This document shows, one piece after another, positions 1 to 7,809 of a stretch of DNA of 18,257 nucleotides. Location: assembly GCA_039030335.1 (NCBI GenBank), contig JBCCEJ010000099.1:1-18257 (forward strand), in the 5' to 3' direction. Made by a program: the position numbers and the translations under genes. This DNA comes from JBCCEJ01 sp039030335 (GTDB taxonomy: Bacteria > Pseudomonadota > Gammaproteobacteria > HK1). The notes under the pieces are model-generated. The model was not told the DNA's origin. It saw only the letters and a program-made list of their open reading frames with translations, and ran no database searches. Position 1 is the first letter of the stretch. Every line of letters starts with the position of its first letter.

Positions 1-9
1 GTATGAGTG

Positions 10-40
10 ATTGGCAGCACAGCTCCACCATTGGCAGCAC
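10..40. repeat. 11-bp direct repeat, period 20
   Basis: The 11-mer ATTGGCAGCAC occurs at 10-20 and again at 30-40, just beyond the stop codon of the FIST gene. The first 46 bases hold no gene that I can support. Two copies may be chance or the edge of a longer repeat cut by the window boundary. Confidence 0.35.
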
Positions 41-46
41 GGCAGT

Positions 47-1204
47 CTAGGCTTGGGCAATGCACTTGCTGACAGATGGCTTGACCAAACCTGCCTGGTC
101 TCCGGTAAACAGCGTCAGTACTCCGGTATAGCCGTACAGACGATCGTGGGAGATCTCGCCGTTGGCGAAGAAGCCGGCCAACGGGAAGTCACCCAGCCTG
201 TCGCGGATCATCTGGAGTTCGAGGTCCTGAGGCGAGAACTGATTGGGTCCGCGCGCGAGACACGAAAAGTAGAGGCCTGCTTGCGGTTGCCGCGCGCCGA
301 GGATTTCGCAAAGTCGGTCGAGCATGCGTTCCATGTCCTCGACGGCGCTGGCCGCGTCGCGGCGGCAAAATACGATCGTGTCCCCCACTTTGACGTGCTC
401 ACCGACGGCGATGATGCCCGAGCGGGTATCGACCGCAACCAGATTGCGCACCATGTACTCGGTCGTATCCGACCCGGGCACCGTGAACGCCACGAAGATA
501 TAGCCGGCCGCGCGCCGCAAGTCCTTCGCCAGCAGCTCGCCGATCGATTCCTTCATGACTTCGAGCGCCGGCCGGCCATTCAGCTCGGCGATCAAATTGC
601 CGTCGCCCCGGGTCACGGTGTGGACCTCTCCGATCGGAGAACAGCCCTGACTCAAACGGGTCGCGACACCCACCTCCGGCGCGAACAGCGCGCCGGACAG
701 GCCACCTCTTACCGCGCCATTCGCAATCTGCGGGCATGCGCTCCTGGAACTGGACAAGCCGCCGACCAGAAAACCGCCGTCGAGGTCAGCTACAAATCTG
801 ACGATGTCGTCCGGCAGATGTGTGACGTGTGGATCGCCATGGATCACACCAAAGCGTGCGCCTCGATCGCGGGCCCACGAGCGCGTGGCGGGATCGAGCT
901 CGGTGGAGCCGAACACGCGGTAACTGTCATCCGGAAACGCCCCGACCATGACGCTCAACGCGGGTGTGTCGAATTCCATCGTACCGGTTGCACTGACGCC
1001 GAGCCCGACGCTCCCGACCCAGTCGACCACGCCGGTGCGCATCCGCAGCTGATTGACGATGCTGTCGGCGTGAGCGGACAGCGGATCGCCGATATAGACA
1101 AAGCCGAGATTCGCGCCGTCGACGTGGCGCACGGCGTCAGCGACGGCCGCAACACAGTTTTGCCACTCGGCATCGATCGCCAGCGCAGATGCAAATCCGG
1201 TCAT
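47..1204 (-). CDS. FIST domain-containing sensory protein
   Basis: A 385-residue protein with the architecture of FIST proteins: an N-terminal FIST_N region (about residues 30-220) and a C-terminal FIST_C region (about 225-370). Visible hallmarks are FSCLARG at 313-319 in a predicted strand-loop and GFFANGEI at 344-351, both characteristic of FIST_C. FIST domains are predicted intracellular sensors of small ligands, perhaps amino acids, and often work with chemotaxis receptors, kinases or diguanylate cyclases. No membrane segment or signal peptide is visible, so it is probably cytoplasmic. The ATG at 1204 is preceded by a good Shine-Dalgarno, GAGGAG with a 6-nt spacer. It is transcribed alone and away from the amidase. 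No output domain is fused and no kinase adjoins it; the nearest histidine kinase is over 10 kb away. The family is well supported, but ligand and partner are unknown. Confidence 0.88.
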   Translation of the reverse strand: MTGFASALAIDAEWQNCVAAVADAVRHVDGANLGFVYIGDPLSAHADSIVNQLRMRTGVVDWVGSVGLGVSATGTMEFDTPALSVMVGAFPDDSYRVFGSTELDPATRSWARDRGARFGVIHGDPHVTHLPDDIVRFVADLDGGFLVGGLSSSRSACPQIANGAVRGGLSGALFAPEVGVATRLSQGCSPIGEVHTVTRGDGNLIAELNGRPALEVMKESIGELLAKDLRRAAGYIFVAFTVPGSDTTEYMVRNLVAVDTRSGIIAVGEHVKVGDTIVFCRRDAASAVEDMERMLDRLCEILGARQPQAGLYFSCLARGPNQFSPQDLELQMIRDRLGDFPLAGFFANGEISHDRLYGYTGVLTLFTGDQAGLVKPSVSKCIAQA

Positions 1205-1517
1205 CGACGACTCCTCTGTTTGACTCGACGCGTTGCGCCGACCATGGCGAACCCGCGTTGGCGCGACGATGACCTGTCAACACTGACACCGTCAACTGTC
1301 CCCGCCAGGAGTTCCAGGATCGATGGGCCGCGACGCGGGTGCCTCACGTGAGTCCGGCTCGTCTCTTCGCGGCTCGACAAGCCCTCAGGGTCGCTCGTGT
1401 AGAGTGATCACACACTGCGTCGTCCGCCGGCCGGGTCGGGTAAACCGAGCCAAGACCATTATGGACGCGCGCGCAACACGCCGGGACGCTTGCGCCCAAC
1501 GATACGGAGCCCGCCCG
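1205..1517. other. Divergent intergenic region FIST / amidase
   Basis: This 313-nt gap separates two divergent genes and should hold both promoters. On the minus strand TTGACA (1280-1275) and TTGACG (about 1295-1290) occur in tandem and could serve as -35 elements for the FIST gene, but I see no convincing -10 at the right spacing. GGAG at 1506-1509 is the likely ribosome site of the amidase. An open frame upstream of 1518 continues in phase with the amidase, but its composition does not look like amidase protein. No RNA gene or terminator was recognised. Confidence 0.4.
1211..1216 (-). promoter_or_regulatory. Ribosome binding site of FIST gene
   Basis: On the minus strand GAGGAG lies 6 nt before the ATG at 1204 and supports that start. 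Confidence 0.6.
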
Positions 1518-2924
1518 ATGGACCCGCTCGATCTCTGCTTTACGCCAGCCACGCGCCTCGCGGCGCTGCTTCGCAGCCGCGCTGTTTCACCGGTCGACGT
1601 GGTCGACGCCGTGCTCTCGAGAATCGACGCGCTGGAACCTGAACTGAACGCGATGACGTGCGTGCTGCACGACCAGGCGCGCGAGGCAGCCCGTACGGCG
1701 GAAGCCGCGATCATGCGCGGCGAAGACCGCGGCCCGCTGCACGGTATTCCGGTGACCGTAAAGGACCTGTTCGATGTCGCGGGCCTGCCCACCGGATCCG
1801 GCTCTCTGACGCGCGCCGGCTATGTTGCGAGTGAGAGCACCTCACTCGTGGAACGGCTGGTCGCAGCGGGCGCGATCATCATCGGCAAAACCACGACCTC
1901 GGAATTCGGCTGGAAAGGCGTTAGCCAGAGCCCGCGGACGGGTATCACGTCCAACCCATGGCGCGCCGGATGGAACGCGGGCGCATCGTCAGCCGGAGCC
2001 GGTGCTGGCGCTGGCGCGGGCTACGGACCGCTCCATCAGGGTTCAGATGGGGCGGGCTCGATTCGCATGCCAGCGCATTTCTCCGGTGTGTACGGCCTGA
2101 AGCCGAGCTTTGGCCGCATCCCCAACGTGCCGGTACGCAACAACGATCAGACCTCACACAGTGGCCCGATGACGCGCACCGTGGCCGACTCGGCACTGAT
2201 GCTCGAAGTCATGGCAGGGCCCGACCCGCGCGATCACTACAGCCTCGAAATGCCGCCCGCGCGATATCTGGACACGCTGCACCACGGTGTGAAAGGTCTT
2301 CGAATCGCATTCAGTGCCGACCTCGGTCATGCGCGCGTTGATCCGGAGATTGCCGCCCTCGTCGCGAACGCCGTAGAGGCGTTCAGCGAACTTGGCGCGC
2401 ATGTCGAAGACTTCACGCCTGCGTGGGGCCCGGCCGGCCCTGACCTCATCCGTTACTTCTGGGCCGCGCACGAACTGCCCCTGGCGGCACTACTGCCGGA
2501 GTGGGAGGCGCGCATGGATCCGGGTCTGGTCGCGTGCATTCACGCCGCGGAAGAATCCAGCGCGTCAGACTACGTACGCATGCGCGGCGCGAAGCTCGAC
2601 TACATCGCGGCCGTCCACCGAACCTTTGCAGACTACGACTTGCTGCTGACGCCCAGCGTGTCGGTCGCTGCGTTCCCGGCGGAACGACTACAACCGGAGC
2701 ACTGGCCACAGCACCCGTGGGATTGGCTGTCCTGGGCCGAGTTCTCCTACCCATTCAATTTTTCCCATAATCCGGCCGCCAGCATCCCCTGCGGCTTCAC
2801 CAGCGACGGTTTGCCGGTCGGACTGCAGATCGTGGGATCGAGAATGAACGACGCTCTCGTACTTCAGGCGAGCGCAGCATTCGAAACGGCGCGGCCGTGG
2901 GCCGACCGGCGCCCGCTTGCCTGA
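1518..2924 (+). CDS. Amidase signature family protein
   Basis: A 468-residue amidase-signature (AS) enzyme, expected to hydrolyse a C-N amide bond in the cytoplasm through a Ser-cisSer-Lys triad. Lys82 sits in GIPVTVKDLFDV, the Ser157-Ser158 pair in AGASSAG supplies the cis-Ser, and the nucleophile is Ser181 in QGSDGAGSIRMPA. FSGVYGLKPSFGR (188-200) follows as usual. The frame is open upstream to 1323, but ATG 1518 has GGAG with an 8-nt spacer and begins a normal AS N-terminus, so I chose it. Family members are usually about 450-500 residues. The glycine-rich core is unusual: the common PGGSSGG is AGASSAG here, followed by an Ala-Gly alternation. It converges on the flavin reductase-MarR gene with 27 nt between stops. 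Specificity cannot be read from sequence. GatA is unlikely, because no GatB or GatC is present. Confidence 0.9.
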   Translation: MDPLDLCFTPATRLAALLRSRAVSPVDVVDAVLSRIDALEPELNAMTCVLHDQAREAARTAEAAIMRGEDRGPLHGIPVTVKDLFDVAGLPTGSGSLTRAGYVASESTSLVERLVAAGAIIIGKTTTSEFGWKGVSQSPRTGITSNPWRAGWNAGASSAGAGAGAGAGYGPLHQGSDGAGSIRMPAHFSGVYGLKPSFGRIPNVPVRNNDQTSHSGPMTRTVADSALMLEVMAGPDPRDHYSLEMPPARYLDTLHHGVKGLRIAFSADLGHARVDPEIAALVANAVEAFSELGAHVEDFTPAWGPAGPDLIRYFWAAHELPLAALLPEWEARMDPGLVACIHAAEESSASDYVRMRGAKLDYIAAVHRTFADYDLLLTPSVSVAAFPAERLQPEHWPQHPWDWLSWAEFSYPFNFSHNPAASIPCGFTSDGLPVGLQIVGSRMNDALVLQASAAFETARPWADRRPLA

Positions 2925-2951
2925 TGGTCGTATACGCTTCGGTGTGCGGCC

Positions 2952-3869
2952 TCAGAACCGGCGCGACATCTTGTCGGTCAGCCGTCGGAGCGCATCTTTC
3001 AGCTGGGCCTGCTCGGCTTTGGAAAACTCGCGAAACGCATCGGACTCGGCGGCCTTCGCCTGCGCCAGCAGCGTGATGACGGTCGCCGAGCCGCGCGGCG
3101 TCAGATTGCACTCGCGCGCCCCGTCGGCTTTGTCTTCCAGGCGCAGTAAACCGCGCTCGGAGAGCGCCGACAGGTCGGCTTCCAGCGTGCCCGAGTCCAT
3201 CGGGATGATGCGGCCGAGTGCTTCCGGCGAGAAACCGGAGTCGGACAGCGAAGCCAGCACGCGAAACTCGCCGCGCGTGAGTCCGGCCTCTTCTACGCGT
3301 TCGTAGATCGGGCCAGACAGATAGCGGAATGCGCGTGCCAGCAACGGCAGTAGAAAATCGTCCACATAGCCGCCGCGCTGCTCGTCTTTCGAAACAGCGA
3401 GCGCGCCGGCGTAGTTCCCGGAGTGAAAGATGAGCGGCGGGCGGTTGAAGTTATCGAACTGCAACACCTCGCCAACGAAGATGACGTGATCGCCACCTTC
3501 GTACTGGTAGGTCGTCTTGCATTGAAACCGTGCCGCGCACCCGGGTAAGAGCGGCGAACCCTGGTTACCGAGCCGGTACTGCACGCCGTTGAAGCGCCCC
3601 TCTTCGACCGTAGCAAAACGGTTCGACAGCGCCTGCTGATCTTCGCTCAGCACGTTGACGGCGAAATACTCGGCGTTGACGAACGCATCGAGGTTGGACG
3701 ACGTGCGATCCAGGCTCCACAGGACCAGCGGCGGATCGATGGATGCGGAGTTGAAACTATTGGCCGTAAGGCCGGCCGGCTCGCCATCTTCGGTAGCGGT
3801 CGTAACGATGGTAACCCCGGTAGCAAACTGCCCCAGGGCGTTGCGAAACTGTCGCGCGTCGACAGACAA
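2952..3869 (-). CDS. Flavin reductase fused to C-terminal MarR-like domain
   Basis: A 305-residue two-domain protein. Residues about 8-160 are a flavin reductase-like FMN/FAD-binding domain: FATGVTIVTT (15-24), LTANSFNSASIDPP (34-47) and GDHVIFVGEV (126-135). Residues about 175-305 resemble a MarR winged helix, with LTRGEFRVLASL near 198-208 and LSERGLLRLEDKADGARE as the helix-wing. Such enzymes use NAD(P)H to make reduced flavin for a partner monooxygenase. This length and order match the reductase component C1 of Acinetobacter p-hydroxyphenylacetate 3-hydroxylase, whose MarR-like tail makes the reductase effector-responsive (family knowledge). The frame extends to a GTG at 3902, but TTG at 3869 has AGGAGA 6 nt upstream and leads straight into the domain, so I prefer it. 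No oxygenase lies beside it; the MFS gene lies upstream on the same strand. The substrate is unknown. Confidence 0.87.
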   Translation of the reverse strand: MSVDARQFRNALGQFATGVTIVTTATEDGEPAGLTANSFNSASIDPPLVLWSLDRTSSNLDAFVNAEYFAVNVLSEDQQALSNRFATVEEGRFNGVQYRLGNQGSPLLPGCAARFQCKTTYQYEGGDHVIFVGEVLQFDNFNRPPLIFHSGNYAGALAVSKDEQRGGYVDDFLLPLLARAFRYLSGPIYERVEEAGLTRGEFRVLASLSDSGFSPEALGRIIPMDSGTLEADLSALSERGLLRLEDKADGARECNLTPRGSATVITLLAQAKAAESDAFREFSKAEQAQLKDALRRLTDKMSRRF

Positions 3870-3875
3870 CGTCGC

Positions 3876-3881
3876 TCTCCT
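3876..3881 (-). promoter_or_regulatory. Ribosome binding site deciding a TTG start
   Basis: On the minus strand AGGAGA lies 6 nt before TTG at 3869. No ATG is near, and the upstream GTG at 3902 would add 11 Arg- and Cys-rich residues that do not look like flavin reductase sequence. Confidence 0.6.
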
Positions 3882-3949
3882 ACGGCGCGCACAGCAAACC
3901 ACGCCAAACTAGCAAGTCATGTGGCTATTGTAGATCGACGCGGACCTTT

Positions 3950-5098
3950 CTACATGCGCCGCGGCAAATAGCGGCATAGCCATGCCTGACCGAACATCCC
4001 GACACCGATCACACCGAACACCGTAGTGAGCGGAGCGGCGAGCAGAACGAGACTCCCGAGCAACGGTGTACCGAGCTGTGCCGCGTCGCGGAAAGTGCCG
4101 AATACACTCGCCATCTCGGAGCGTTCTGCGCCCCTTACAGCACGCAGAAAGGCGATGTTACCGGCACCGTCGATCATTGAGGCAGACGCTGCTGCCAGCA
4201 CCATCAGGCCGGCGAGCATCAATGGCGACACGGAAACGCTCGCCAGCACCAGGCTCATGAAGGCCGTCGCACCAAAGCCGATCGTCAACAGACGCCGCAA
4301 CCCGATTCGCCGTCCGAGCCGGGCCCAGAGCGGTACGGCGAACGCCATCGCGACGCTGAGCGACACGATCGACCCAGCCGTCACCTTGTCGAGGCCGGCG
4401 GACACCACGAGGATAGGACCGTAGACGAACAGAGTGTTCCACCAGGTCGAGCGCAGGAATGCGACCAGCCACGCGAGGCGCAGGCGAGGCTGAGCGACGA
4501 AGCGCCTTACGTTGCGAAGCGGGTTGTCGCTGGCGGCGTCGTCGGCGGATGCAGACATGACCCGGTGCAGACCGAGCAGACGGAAGTAGATGACCGCCGT
4601 CAGCGCCAGTACGCTCGTCAGCACAAACGGCGCGGCCGAACCCCAGCGGTCGGCTGCGAAGACTCCGAACCAGGGCCCGATCGTAAACGCGAACACCATC
4701 GCCAGCACACGCTGCGGTTCGAAACGTGCCAGCTCATCGCGCGGCACGATGCGCATGACATAAACGCTGAGCGTGATCTCGAACGCGGTATTCGCGGCGA
4801 GGTAAGCCAGCATACCGAGCAGAAACACCGCGACAGAATCGACCTGCAGGAGCTGCGTAGCCAACACGAGCAGACTCGCGGCCACATAGAAGACACCCCT
4901 GCAACCGAGCCGCTTCAGCAACACCGGCAGATTCAAACTGACGCAGATGCCGCCGGCGCTCGCGAGCAGGAACAGGTAGCTCACGTACTCGGCTGAGCCA
5001 AGGCGTGCAAACGCTTCGAGTGGAAGCGCAGTCAGCAACAGAGTGCGCCCGAGCGCAACGAGGAAGAAGATGAGCGAAAAAGCCAGCGTTGGTGCCAT
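3950..5098 (-). CDS. MFS transporter
   Basis: A hydrophobic protein of 382 residues from ATG 5098, with about 12 predicted membrane helices in two sets of six. The first helix is close to the start (LAFSLIFFLVALGRTLLL). A basic loop, RLGCRG, lies near the position of the MFS loop 2-3 motif, and a charged central loop (SASADDAASDN) separates the halves. RLGRRIGLRR is the matching motif in the second half. It is probably an inner-membrane permease or exporter, with unknown substrate. The frame is open to TTG 5224, which would add 42 residues of non-membrane sequence; no clear Shine-Dalgarno decides the matter, so the start is uncertain. It lies 80 nt upstream of the flavin reductase-MarR gene on the same strand and could be co-transcribed with it. 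Confidence 0.82.
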   Translation of the reverse strand: MAPTLAFSLIFFLVALGRTLLLTALPLEAFARLGSAEYVSYLFLLASAGGICVSLNLPVLLKRLGCRGVFYVAASLLVLATQLLQVDSVAVFLLGMLAYLAANTAFEITLSVYVMRIVPRDELARFEPQRVLAMVFAFTIGPWFGVFAADRWGSAAPFVLTSVLALTAVIYFRLLGLHRVMSASADDAASDNPLRNVRRFVAQPRLRLAWLVAFLRSTWWNTLFVYGPILVVSAGLDKVTAGSIVSLSVAMAFAVPLWARLGRRIGLRRLLTIGFGATAFMSLVLASVSVSPLMLAGLMVLAAASASMIDGAGNIAFLRAVRGAERSEMASVFGTFRDAAQLGTPLLGSLVLLAAPLTTVFGVIGVGMFGQAWLCRYLPRRM

Positions 5099-5344
5099 GC
5101 CGACGCGCGCCGGCCAGGTGGCCGGAAGCTGTCGCGCCGCACCTGTCGCAGGCCCCCCTCGACCGGTCACGCCGACATCGCGACAGGTGAACGATTTGCC
5201 CTGACGGGTCCCCGGCGCGGACAATCACGGCCCGGGTGACACGATGGGGCACTGCGTTCCCGCAACGTTGCACAAGAGTCTTTGGCCATCAGGTCCCGGC
5301 TCGGTGAATCGAGCAGGGCGGGCACGGCCTGAACGGAGAAATTT
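5099..5344. other. Divergent intergenic region MFS / GST
   Basis: This 246-nt gap separates divergent genes. The GST ribosome site GGAG is at 5335-5338. I found no clear -35/-10 pair, hairpin or small gene. The first part (5099-5224) could encode an N-terminal extension of the MFS protein if an upstream start is used. Confidence 0.35.
5335..5338 (+). promoter_or_regulatory. Ribosome binding site of GST gene
   Basis: GGAG lies 6 nt before the ATG at 5345 and fixes the start of the GST and the two-gene unit behind it. Confidence 0.55.
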
Positions 5345-6016
5345 ATGACCGGCGAGACCCTGATCATCTGGGGCATCGGCACATCACGCACGCTCCGCGT
5401 GCACTGGTTGGCACGTGAACTGGGACTCGACTACGAAACCCGGCCAGTTCAAGCCCGCACCGGTGAGACCCAAACGCCGGGATATCTCGCCATGAGTCCG
5501 AAGGGCAAGGTACCGGTGCTTCAGCATGGCGCGACGGTCGTGACGGAAAGTGCGGCCATTCTGAACTATCTGAGCGAATCGTACGGCGCCGGCACGGGCG
5601 TGTACGTGCCCGACGACGCCGCGAGCCGCGCCGCGCTACACGATTGGTGTTATTCAGTCATGACCGAACTGGATGCCCATCCGCTCTACATCATGCGCCG
5701 GCACGACGCGCTATCGGACATTTATGGTGAGGCACCCGAAGCGGTCGCGTCTGCTGCCGAATATTTCGATCGCATGGTAACGGCACTGGCGCTTCGCTAC
5801 CCGAAAGGCGAGCCTTTTCTGTTTGGTGAGCGTCTGAGTATCGCTGACATTCTGCTCTGTACGACCCTCGGCTGGGCCGACAACTATGGGCTTGCCCTGC
5901 CGGCAGTATTCGCAGACTACCTGCAACGCGTGCGCGCGCGACCTGCGTTTGATGAGGCCACCGCCTGGAACGACCCGGGCGCCAGTCACTGGCACGCGGG
6001 CGGCGAACGCGGATGA
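5345..6016 (+). CDS. Glutathione S-transferase family protein
   Basis: A 223-residue protein of normal GST length. The N-terminal thioredoxin-like domain (1-82) has GIGTSRTLRVHWLARELGL, where Ser14 is the probable glutathione-activating residue. It also has the cis-proline motif KGKVPVL (Pro57) and TESAAILNYL (67-76), in which Glu68-Ser69 binds the gamma-glutamyl part of glutathione. The C-terminal domain is all-helical, with FGERLSIADILL as the conserved N-capping motif. It is expected to be cytosolic and to conjugate glutathione, reductively dehalogenate, or isomerise an electrophile. Its stop overlaps the start of the CoA-transferase by 4 nt (ATGA), which implies translational coupling and a shared pathway. 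The exact GST class cannot be fixed by eye. Confidence 0.92.
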   Translation: MTGETLIIWGIGTSRTLRVHWLARELGLDYETRPVQARTGETQTPGYLAMSPKGKVPVLQHGATVVTESAAILNYLSESYGAGTGVYVPDDAASRAALHDWCYSVMTELDAHPLYIMRRHDALSDIYGEAPEAVASAAEYFDRMVTALALRYPKGEPFLFGERLSIADILLCTTLGWADNYGLALPAVFADYLQRVRARPAFDEATAWNDPGASHWHAGGERG

Positions 6017-7236
6017 ACGTCGCAGACGACAGCGCGCCGAAAGGACCGCTCAGCGGTTATCGGGTTCTCGACCTGACGACCATGGTGTCGGGCCCAATCA
6101 GCACGATGATGCTGGCCGACCAGGGCGCCGACGTCATCAAGGTGGAGCCGCTGCGCGGCGAGACGATGCGCAACGCCGGCATCAAGCACCGGGGGATGTC
6201 TTCATCGTTTCTGTCGTGTAACCGCAACAAACGCTCGCTCGCAATCGATCTGAAGCGTCCGGAGGGTCTCGACGCGGTGCGGCGGCTGCTGCCATCGTGC
6301 GATGTAGTCGTACAGAACTTCCGACCGGGTGCGATCGAGCGCATGGGACTCGGCCTCGAGGTCGCGCGCGCTGCGAGACCGGACATCATCTTCGTATCGA
6401 TCAGCGGCTTCGGCGAGGAAGGCCCGTACGCCGGGCAACGTGTTTACGACCCGGTCATCCAGGCGCTTTGCGGGCTCGCGGACATACAGCGCGACCGGGA
6501 CTCCGGCGAGCCGCGTATGGTCCGCACGATCATCCCGGACAAAACCACGTCGGTAACGGCGGCACAGGCCATCACCGCGGCCCTGTTGCACCGTGAGCGC
6601 TTCGGTGAAGGCCAGCACATCAAGCTCGCAATGCTCGACACGATGGTGGCTTACCTGTGGCCGGAGAGCTCTTCGGGTCTGAACTACGTCGGCAACGAAG
6701 TGGATCCCGCGCGCGCGCAGATGGGTCTCGACCTGATTTTCAAAACGCTGGACGGATACATCACGGCAGCAACGGTCGCAGACGCCGAGTGGCGGGGTTT
6801 TTGCCGGGCCGTCGACCGGCCGGACATGCTGGAAGACCCGCGTTTTGCCAGCGCCACGCAGCGTTCGGCCCATCAGACCGAACGGCGGAAGTTCATGAGC
6901 GATGCTGTCAGCGGCTACGCCAGCGCCGATGTGATCGCGCGCCTGCGCACCGAAGACGTGCCGTGCGCGCCGGTATACACCCGCGAGCAGCTGATGCGTG
7001 ATGAACAGGTGCTGAAAAACGGCATCATCGAACAACACGAGCATCCGGTGATCGGTCCGGTGCGCCAACCGCGGCCTGCCGTTCGCTTCGAAAAAACGCC
7101 GGCGAACATTCGTTCGCTGGCGCCCTATCTTGGCGAGCACAACGCTGACATTCTGCGCGACGCAGGACTCTCCGAGGCAGATATCGCGGCACTGGCCGAG
7201 GCCGGCGTGACCGCAGCGGAGACGCCGGGAGGCTGA
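6013..7236 (+). CDS. CaiB/BaiF family (class III) CoA-transferase
   Basis: A 407-residue family III CoA-transferase. It opens with GPLSGYRVLDLTTMVSGP, then ADQGADVIKVEP (35-46), the CoA-contacting region NRNKRSLAIDLK (70-81), VQNFRPGAIERMGL (100-113) and VSISGFGEEGP (128-138). The catalytic Asp is probably Asp146 in YDPVIQA, which forms a mixed anhydride and aspartyl-CoA thioester in characterised relatives such as formyl-CoA transferase. The enzyme moves CoA from a donor such as succinyl-CoA to a carboxylic acid. Its length is normal. The ATG overlaps the stop of the upstream GST, so it is probably coupled to it. Sixteen nt separate its stop from the convergent thioesterase. Some family members are racemases or CoA-dependent lyases, so the substrate is open. 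Confidence 0.93.
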   Translation: MNVADDSAPKGPLSGYRVLDLTTMVSGPISTMMLADQGADVIKVEPLRGETMRNAGIKHRGMSSSFLSCNRNKRSLAIDLKRPEGLDAVRRLLPSCDVVVQNFRPGAIERMGLGLEVARAARPDIIFVSISGFGEEGPYAGQRVYDPVIQALCGLADIQRDRDSGEPRMVRTIIPDKTTSVTAAQAITAALLHRERFGEGQHIKLAMLDTMVAYLWPESSSGLNYVGNEVDPARAQMGLDLIFKTLDGYITAATVADAEWRGFCRAVDRPDMLEDPRFASATQRSAHQTERRKFMSDAVSGYASADVIARLRTEDVPCAPVYTREQLMRDEQVLKNGIIEQHEHPVIGPVRQPRPAVRFEKTPANIRSLAPYLGEHNADILRDAGLSEADIAALAEAGVTAAETPGG

Positions 7237-7252
7237 CCGCAAGCGCTGGTCG

Positions 7253-7663
7253 CTAAGGTGTCGGGAACAGCGCTTTGACGGCCGGTGGTAAAACCACTGA
7301 CTTGCGGGTTTCGAGATTCATGACGACCGACGTAACGGTCGCCTCAGCAGCGAGTTCGCCGTTGGCCTTCCGGATCTCCTGACGTACGGCGAGGCTTTTG
7401 GACCCCGCCCGCGCCGGCGCGGTCATGACTTCGAGTGCGTCGCCAGTCGTGCACTCCGCCCGGAAGTCGATGTTGACGTTGACGACGACGGTACCGAGCG
7501 CATCCCGGCGGATCCGTTCAGCTACGGCACACCGCTCCACCAGTTCCTCGTCGTCATACCACTGCGTTCGGCCGCGCTCCAGGTAATCGAGGTAGCGGGC
7601 GTTGTTGACGTGTCCGAGATTGTCGAGATCGTCGGCGACGACGATCAGCGGGAAGGCGTGCAT
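7253..7663 (-). CDS. Acyl-CoA thioesterase, hotdog (4HBT) fold
   Basis: A 136-residue single hotdog domain of the 4-hydroxybenzoyl-CoA thioesterase/YbgC type. The motif DDLDNLGHVNNARYLDYLE near the N-terminus gives the catalytic Asp (first Asp of the DxD element) and the helix-start GHVNNARY. VNVNIDFRAECTTGD forms the next strand pair. Such enzymes hydrolyse acyl-CoA thioesters in the cytoplasm. A TTG directly precedes the ATG at 7663; I chose the ATG. No good Shine-Dalgarno is visible. The gene converges on the CoA-transferase and is divergent from the isocitrate lyase-like gene. A role in releasing an acid from a CoA ester made by the neighbouring transferase is plausible but inferred. Confidence 0.88.
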   Translation of the reverse strand: MHAFPLIVVADDLDNLGHVNNARYLDYLERGRTQWYDDEELVERCAVAERIRRDALGTVVVNVNIDFRAECTTGDALEVMTAPARAGSKSLAVRQEIRKANGELAAEATVTSVVMNLETRKSVVLPPAVKALFPTP

Positions 7664-7766
7664 CAACTGGTGTCCGATTGCTCGATCCGAAAGACCGATA
7701 GTGTAGCGGCTAATCGGCCACAGCCGGCGCTCGCGGTGGCTTGGCCAGACAGCGCGAACCGCCCCC

Positions 7767-7772
7767 TATAAT
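7767..7772 (+). promoter_or_regulatory. Putative -10 box (TATAAT)
   Basis: A perfect TATAAT lies about 37 nt before the ATG at 7810, in the gap between the thioesterase and the lyase-like gene. TTGGCC at 7741-7746 could be the -35, but the 20-nt spacer is long, so the promoter may need an activator. Initiation would fall near 7780. Confidence 0.4.
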
Positions 7773-7809
7773 GGCGCCACACCCCCGAGGAAATACGGAA
7801 GACGCTCCG

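Noticed and set aside
11..1351. Open frame of 446 codons on the plus strand opposite the FIST gene
   Set aside because: It is the antisense shadow of a clear FIST protein. It has no family features and no credible start, and long antisense frames are common at this G+C.
1323..1517. In-frame 65-residue N-terminal extension of the amidase
   Set aside because: The sequence is Arg- and Ser-rich and unlike amidases, and ATG 1518 has a good ribosome site.
6202..7242. Open frame of 346 codons opposite the CoA-transferase
   Set aside because: It is a shadow of a well-conserved CaiB/BaiF gene, with Arg- and His-rich composition and no recognisable domain.
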